A stretch of DNA of 35,268 nucleotides from Mycoplasma testudinis ATCC 43263 (GTDB taxonomy: Bacteria > Bacillota_I > Bacilli_A > Mycoplasmatales > Mycoplasmoidaceae), in the NCBI RefSeq assembly GCF_000687795.1, contig NZ_JHXT01000017.1, positions 1 to 35,268 of the forward strand. The letters are read 5' to 3'. Within the stretch, counting starts at the first letter, position 1; each line of letters opens with the position of its first letter. Shown here in pieces: positions 31,418-35,268 of this stretch. The position numbers and the translations under genes were made by a program. The notes under the pieces are model-generated. The model saw nothing but the letters and a program-made list of their open reading frames with translations, did no database searches and was not told the origin of the DNA.

Positions 31418-31447
31418 ATGAAATTATCCTTGCTTAAATTGATTTAA

Positions 31448-31453
31448 AGTATA
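31448..31453 (-). promoter_or_regulatory. -10 box of the unknown gene and possibly arcA
   Basis: The minus strand reads TATACT, 31 bases upstream of ATG 31417. A TTAAAA 17 bases further upstream is a poor -35 match. It lies downstream of the nrdJ terminator, as expected for a new transcript. Confidence 0.35.
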
Positions 31454-31544
31454 AAATGAATTTATAAGTATTTTAATAAAGATTATGAGGTTTTCAAAGA
31501 TATTTGTTAAACTTTCATAAAACCTTATTTTAAAAGAATGAAAC

Positions 31545-31579
31545 TAAAAAAATGAATAATCTTATAAAAGATTATTCAT
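31545..31579 (-). terminator. Terminator of the ribonucleotide reductase gene
   Basis: ATGAATAATCTT and AAGATTATTCAT form a perfect 12-bp stem with a four-base loop, followed on the minus strand by seven T. It lies 40 bases after the stop of nrdJ. Confidence 0.85.
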
Positions 31580-31619
31580 CAAATCTAATAATTAAAATAA
31601 AGCAATAAAAAATTAATAG

Positions 31620-34214
31620 TTAGAGACCACATTTCCATTGAATTCCACAATTCGTACAAGTAGTACAACCACCGATTTCAGCCAACACACCCTCTTTACA
31701 TTCGGGACAATTATCGCCCTCATTAACACCAATATTCCGGTCTTGACGATCACCACGAATAGCACTTACTAAGATTTCACGATCAATTTGATCGGCGCTA
31801 GGGCTAACAACACTAGCGTTAACTTCTTTAGCATCCGGGATTAATCCAGTATCTATTTCTAAATGTAATTGTTCAGCTTTTGATGTTTCTTCATCTTCAT
31901 TAGTTAATGTTAATACTTGCGAGTCGCGACTACCATCCACATAAACAGTTCCGCCCTTAGCTTTACCGTCGTAAAGCATTTCAAATATTTGTTCTACTTG
32001 TTTAACAGTAAAACCTTTAGGAGCGTTCACTGTTTTGGAAATAGAAGAATCAACTCAACGTTGAATTGTAATTTGAGTTTGAGCGTGTTCTTCCGGCTTT
32101 AAATCCATCGCCTTAACAAAGAAATCTGGTAAATGATCTTCAGTCCATTTCGGTGTGCCGTCTGGATTTTTTTCATCATTATATTTTAATCATTCAGTAA
32201 CGATTGCCTGTTTTACTTTAACCATCTTGCCTAAGCGTCCTGAGCGATAGTATTCAAAAGCAAAGTATGGTTCTAATCCTGTTGACACACCTACCATTGT
32301 TCCTGTAGAACCAGTAGGCGCAATCGTTAATAAGTGTGAATTGCGAATTCCTTTTTTAATTATCCGATCAGCAATATCAGAAGGTAAAGTTTTAATAAAA
32401 GGGCGCTGAGCTAATTCTTTAAAGTATTTCCGCTTTAAGAAAGGGAAGGGTTTTTTTTCAACAGCTAAATCTAGTGATGTTCGATATGCCGTTTCGGCAA
32501 TAGTTGACATTACCAAATCAACAAAACTATTTCCTTCTTTACTACCATATTTTTTACCCGACCAAATTAACATATCATGAAGTCCCATGATACCTAGTCC
32601 AATTCTGCGTTCACCCAAAGCTTGTTTTTTATTTGCAGGCAGAAAATAAGGGGTAGCATCAGTAATGTTATCTTGTAATCTTACAGCCACACGAACTGTT
32701 TCCACTAATTCTTGACGTTTAAAATTACCTGTGGCTTTATCAACAAAATTAGCTAGATTAATTGCTGACAAATTACATACTGAATAAGCCACTAATGGTT
32801 GTTCACCACAAGGGTTAGTACAAAAAATCTTTTGCCCGTATGCTTGAGCGTTTGTCATTTGATTAGCAGTATCAATAAAGAAAACGCCAGGTTCTGCCGA
32901 ATAGGTTGCACAGAAATTAATTAAATCTCATAAGTCCACAGCATCCATTTCGTAATAAACCCGAACTGGATAACCCATTTTTTCTCATTCACGAACATCG
33001 TTGATTTCGTGCCAATGAGCATCATAAAACGCTTTTTGTTTTTTATTTAATGCTTGAATATCAGGATAGCGTAATTGTCATTTACCTTTATTTTTTACTG
33101 CATGCATAAAGTCGTCTGATATCGCTACAGAAATATTTGCACCAGTTAAAAACTGACTATTAACTACTTCCCAACGACCACCATCATTCATTAATTTAAG
33201 TGAATATTCGTATGCAGGGACACTGACATCATCACGAGCATTAATCACTGCTTGATGCATTTCTTTTTCATTTGGGGTTAGAGGAACAAACCGAACTTTA
33301 CGGTTTGCTTCTTCTAAAATCAAGCGATCTTTCATGTTGTTAACTATTCAACGCAAAACGTTTTCATTCTGCATTTTAGAAATAATGAACTCTATAATAT
33401 CGGGATGCCAATCACATAACATAATCATTTGCGCGCCACGACGTGATCCGCCTTGTTCGACTAAATGAGTCAACTGACTCAAGTCATTCAACCAAGACAC
33501 CGAACCAGATGAATGGCCGCCAACTGAAATTGCAGGAGTCCCTCTAGGGCGTAACGAAGAGCCATTAGTTCCAACACCCCCACCACGGCTCATAATTTCC
33601 ATTACTTCTTCACGATGTCGCGAAATACCACCACGAGAGTCAGCTGGGTTAGGCATAACATAGCAATTAAAATAAGTTACTTTGGCATCGCTACCAGCCC
33701 CGTATAAGACACGTCCTGCAGGAACAATATTTAGATTTGCGATTTCTGTAGCAAATTTTTCTTGATATTCGATTCTTCTAGCTTTTTTCTTTTCTACTTT
33801 TGCTAAAGCCTTCCCAACCCTTCGAGAAATTTGCTCATAAAAGATTTCTAAAGGCTTTTCAACTTTGTCTTTAGAACGAATAATAATTCCAGTTCCATCA
33901 TTTTCTTGTTGAGAAATCTTTTGAAATTCTTGTTCTTCTAATTGGATTTTTAAACGACCATCTTCAAGAATATCAATAACTTGACCAATTCCTCTAGAAG
34001 GAAATCTCGTATCGTCCTGAATTAAAGTAACAACAATATCACCTACGGTAAGGGTTGTTAAAAATTTATCTTTTTGGGAATAGCGATCAAGCATAACTAA
34101 TCTTGATATCCCATCAAACGATCGGTGATCGGTAGGTGCAATGGGAGAAATATTAGGGAAGTTTTTTATTGCGCGGTTTAAATTGTCTTTTACTTTGGCG
34201 TCGTAAGCAAACAT
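31620..34214 (-). CDS. nrdJ: Adenosylcobalamin-dependent (class II) ribonucleotide reductase
   Basis: This 864-residue enzyme reduces ribonucleotides to deoxyribonucleotides using adenosylcobalamin. The ten-stranded barrel is recognisable: VTYFNCYVMP with Cys about 184, EIMSRGGGVGTNGSSLRPRG, EQGGSRRGAQMIML, CTNPCGEQPL with the thiyl-radical Cys about 469 and Glu 471, SVCNLSAINL with the partner Cys about 480, and TIAPTGSTGTMVGVSTGLEP. The C-terminus has a CPEC...CTTC-CG-C zinc-type motif typical of long NrdJ proteins, thought to carry redox cysteines. Residues about 50-120 are an added beta-rich segment (VGDIVVTLIQDD, RGIGQVIDILEDGRLKIQ) that looks SH3/KOW-like. Several TGA codons encode Trp. 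ATG 34214 has AAAGG 11 bases upstream. No second subunit gene is nearby, as expected for class II. Confidence 0.92.
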
Positions 34215-34249
34215 GTTGGAATGAACCTTTCTTCTAAGTTATCAAAAAT

Positions 34250-34270
34250 TGTGGATAAATTTGTGGAAAA
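34250..34270 (-). promoter_or_regulatory. Two DnaA-box-like sites in the nrdJ leader
   Basis: On the minus strand TTATCCACA (34258-34250), a perfect DnaA box, and TTTTCCACA (34270-34262) lie in the same orientation 12 bases apart, between the -10 box and the ATG. DnaA is known to regulate the nrd operon in Escherichia coli. Here this is a sequence match only. Confidence 0.45.
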
Positions 34271-34285
34271 CGTATCGGACTAATT

Positions 34286-34291
34286 ATTATA
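34286..34291 (-). promoter_or_regulatory. -10 box of nrdJ
   Basis: The minus strand reads TATAAT about 72 bases before the ATG at 34214, preceded by TATA-rich sequence. Transcription would start near 34280, placing both DnaA-like sites just downstream of the start. Confidence 0.5.
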
Positions 34292-34299
34292 TATACAGA

Positions 34300-34671
34300 T
34301 ATCAAAAAAGTAAATGATATTTTTATAGTATTTTTAAGGGCACATTAAAAAACCATAAAACAGTTCTTTTATAAACCTAAATTTAATAAAAAGAAGATAA
34401 AATTTGATGCGATGAACTTATTAATGTTAACAAGTAAAAAAAGGATAATAATAAATATTTACAGAAGTTTTCATTAATTAATATTAACTTTTGTGTAAGC
34501 AAATATCTGGCGCCAAAAATAAAAGGATCACTTTTAAATCCGTTATTAATTTGTTTTTTTTAGTGTATTATAGTATTGATTTTTTCATTTTAATTGATTG
34601 CATCGAAAATTTCCCTTCCTCCAACGTCCTAAGGAAAAGTACTAAAACTTAAAAATTTTGAAGATTTTCAT
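34300..34671. other. Intergenic region between nrdJ and the small membrane gene
   Basis: This is a divergent intergenic region of very A+T-rich DNA with no convincing gene. The only notable feature is the palindrome TGGCGCCA at 34508-34515. A plus-strand promoter presumably lies around 34550-34600, where T-rich tracts and TATTAT occur, but I cannot fix it. Confidence 0.4.
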
Positions 34672-34731
34672 ATGAAAAAAATATTTAAAATCTGAATGGG
34701 AACAGCTTTTAAGGTACTGGTTACAATTTAA
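34672..34731 (+). CDS. Tiny ORF resembling a signal peptide (19 residues)
   Basis: The frame is 20 codons including TAA, with one TGA as Trp: MKKIFKIWMG then TAFKVLVTI. The basic start and hydrophobic run look like a signal peptide without a mature protein. The KIFKIWMG core recurs at the N-terminal region of the 20951-21828 gene. It may be the stub of a truncated surface-protein gene or a leader ORF before the gene at 34810. Confidence 0.35.
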
Positions 34732-34809
34732 TGGCTTTAGAAAATTCGCTTATAGATGCAAAAGCCTACGTCCATTACTCAATACAAAAAATTAATTAGA
34801 GGATATTTT

Positions 34810-35127
34810 ATGAATCAATATATGGAAACCAAATATAAACTATACCGTCAGTTTTTAGTGCTAGGCGTATTTTTATTTAGCGGTCTGTTTTCGTTTATCC
34901 TTATGCTTTTAGTAGCAATTTATTTCCCAAGCAGTCTTAATTCCGGTTCTATAGTTAACAACATAAATGATATATCTTGGCTTGGGACATTATTGTTTGT
35001 TGTGTTTCTTATTAGTTTGGCTATTTTTGAATTTCTTTTTTATCTTCAAATCAAAAAAGTTGTAACAACAAAAAAAGAAATAAACAAAATAAAAAAAGAA
35101 AACAATTTATCTGTTTCAGTTCAATAA
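34810..35127 (+). CDS. Small membrane protein with two predicted helices, unknown
   Basis: This is a 105-residue protein with two transmembrane helices, near residues 17-40 (FLVLGVFLFSGLFSFILMLL) and 58-80 (WLGTLLFVVFLISLAIFEFL). They are separated by a short polar loop and followed by a lysine-rich cytoplasmic tail (KKVVTTKKEINKIKKENN). I chose ATG 34810 because AGAGGA lies six bases upstream; an in-frame ATG at 34756 has no such site. I recognise no family. The hairpin at 35134-35173 follows its stop at once. Confidence 0.65.
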   Translation: MNQYMETKYKLYRQFLVLGVFLFSGLFSFILMLLVAIYFPSSLNSGSIVNNINDISWLGTLLFVVFLISLAIFEFLFYLQIKKVVTTKKEINKIKKENNLSVSVQ

Positions 35128-35133
35128 TTTATT

Positions 35134-35173
35134 ATCTGCCTTACTAAAAACAAAAACTTAAAGTAAGGTAGAT
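35134..35173. terminator. Hairpin between convergent genes
   Basis: ATCTGCCTTACT and AGTAAGGTAGAT form a 12-bp stem with one G-U pair and a 16-base A-rich loop. It lies between the stop of the small membrane gene and the stop of the minus-strand gene entering from the right, so it may serve both. Confidence 0.6.
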
Positions 35174-35192
35174 TGTAAATTCAATTGCAACA

Positions 35193-35267
35193 CTACCAAT
35201 TATCATCAGCCGTTCGTTTGACTTTTAGTTTAACTTTTTTGATATATTCACTTCAAACTTCATTTGG
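35193..35267 (-). CDS. C-terminal end of an unidentified minus-strand gene (partial)
   Basis: The last bases hold a minus-strand open frame ending KLKVKRTADDNW and TAG at 35195-35193, with one TGA as Trp. It continues beyond the window. It is too short to name; the hairpin 35134-35173 lies at the expected terminator position. Confidence 0.4.
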
Positions 35268-35268
35268 T

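Noticed and set aside
34250-34300. Replication origin
   Set aside because: There are only two DnaA-like boxes and no dnaA, dnaN or clustered A/T-rich unwinding element with further boxes. A role in nrdJ control is simpler.

Overview
The window is a piece of a Mollicutes genome (Mycoplasma or a near relative). The DNA is very A+T-rich, and almost every large gene is continuous only if TGA is read as tryptophan (genetic code 4); TGG is also used. I cannot name the species. An arginine deiminase gene followed by three APC permeases points to an arginine-using organism.

Layout. 1-4450 (+): the end of an unidentified gene, a small DUF4177-like gene, then an overlapping operon coaBC-coaX-MATE transporter. 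4448-5826: three 23-bp tandem repeats and a multiply frameshifted DUF4143-type ATPase pseudogene. 5924-15050 (-): a tightly packed run, in transcription order potA-potB-potC-potD (polyamine ABC importer), tsaD, metK and a YtcJ-like amidohydrolase, joined by overlaps or gaps of a few bases. 15100-22775: an accessory island bracketed by a 5'-truncated rve-type transposase and an IS256-family transposase pseudogene. It holds a large RecD-like SF1 helicase gene with a long unrecognised N-terminal half, a short insert of visibly higher G+C with two 5'-truncated gene ends pointing away from each other, and two genes for a secreted or anchored protein and a membrane protein with no recognisable relatives. 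22849-29814 (-): two tandem paralogous APC permeases, a third more distant APC permease, and arcA. 29852-31417 (-): an unrecognised 521-residue protein. 31620-34214 (-): an adenosylcobalamin-type (class II) ribonucleotide reductase, unusual for this group, with two DnaA-box-like sites in its leader. 34672-35268: a tiny signal-peptide-like ORF, a small two-helix membrane protein, and the end of another minus-strand gene.

How the genes work together. CoaX and CoaBC would take pantothenate to 4'-phosphopantetheine, though both lack residues usually conserved. PotABCD imports polyamines. ArcA plus the permeases fits arginine uptake, deimination and exchange, but no arcB or arcC is in the window. 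NrdJ implies a need for imported cobalamin, and no B12 transport gene is visible here. In the island the helicase and both membrane or secreted genes are each interrupted by a one-base slip in an A tract, so they are decaying, phase-variable, or affected by sequencing error. The long housekeeping genes have no such breaks.
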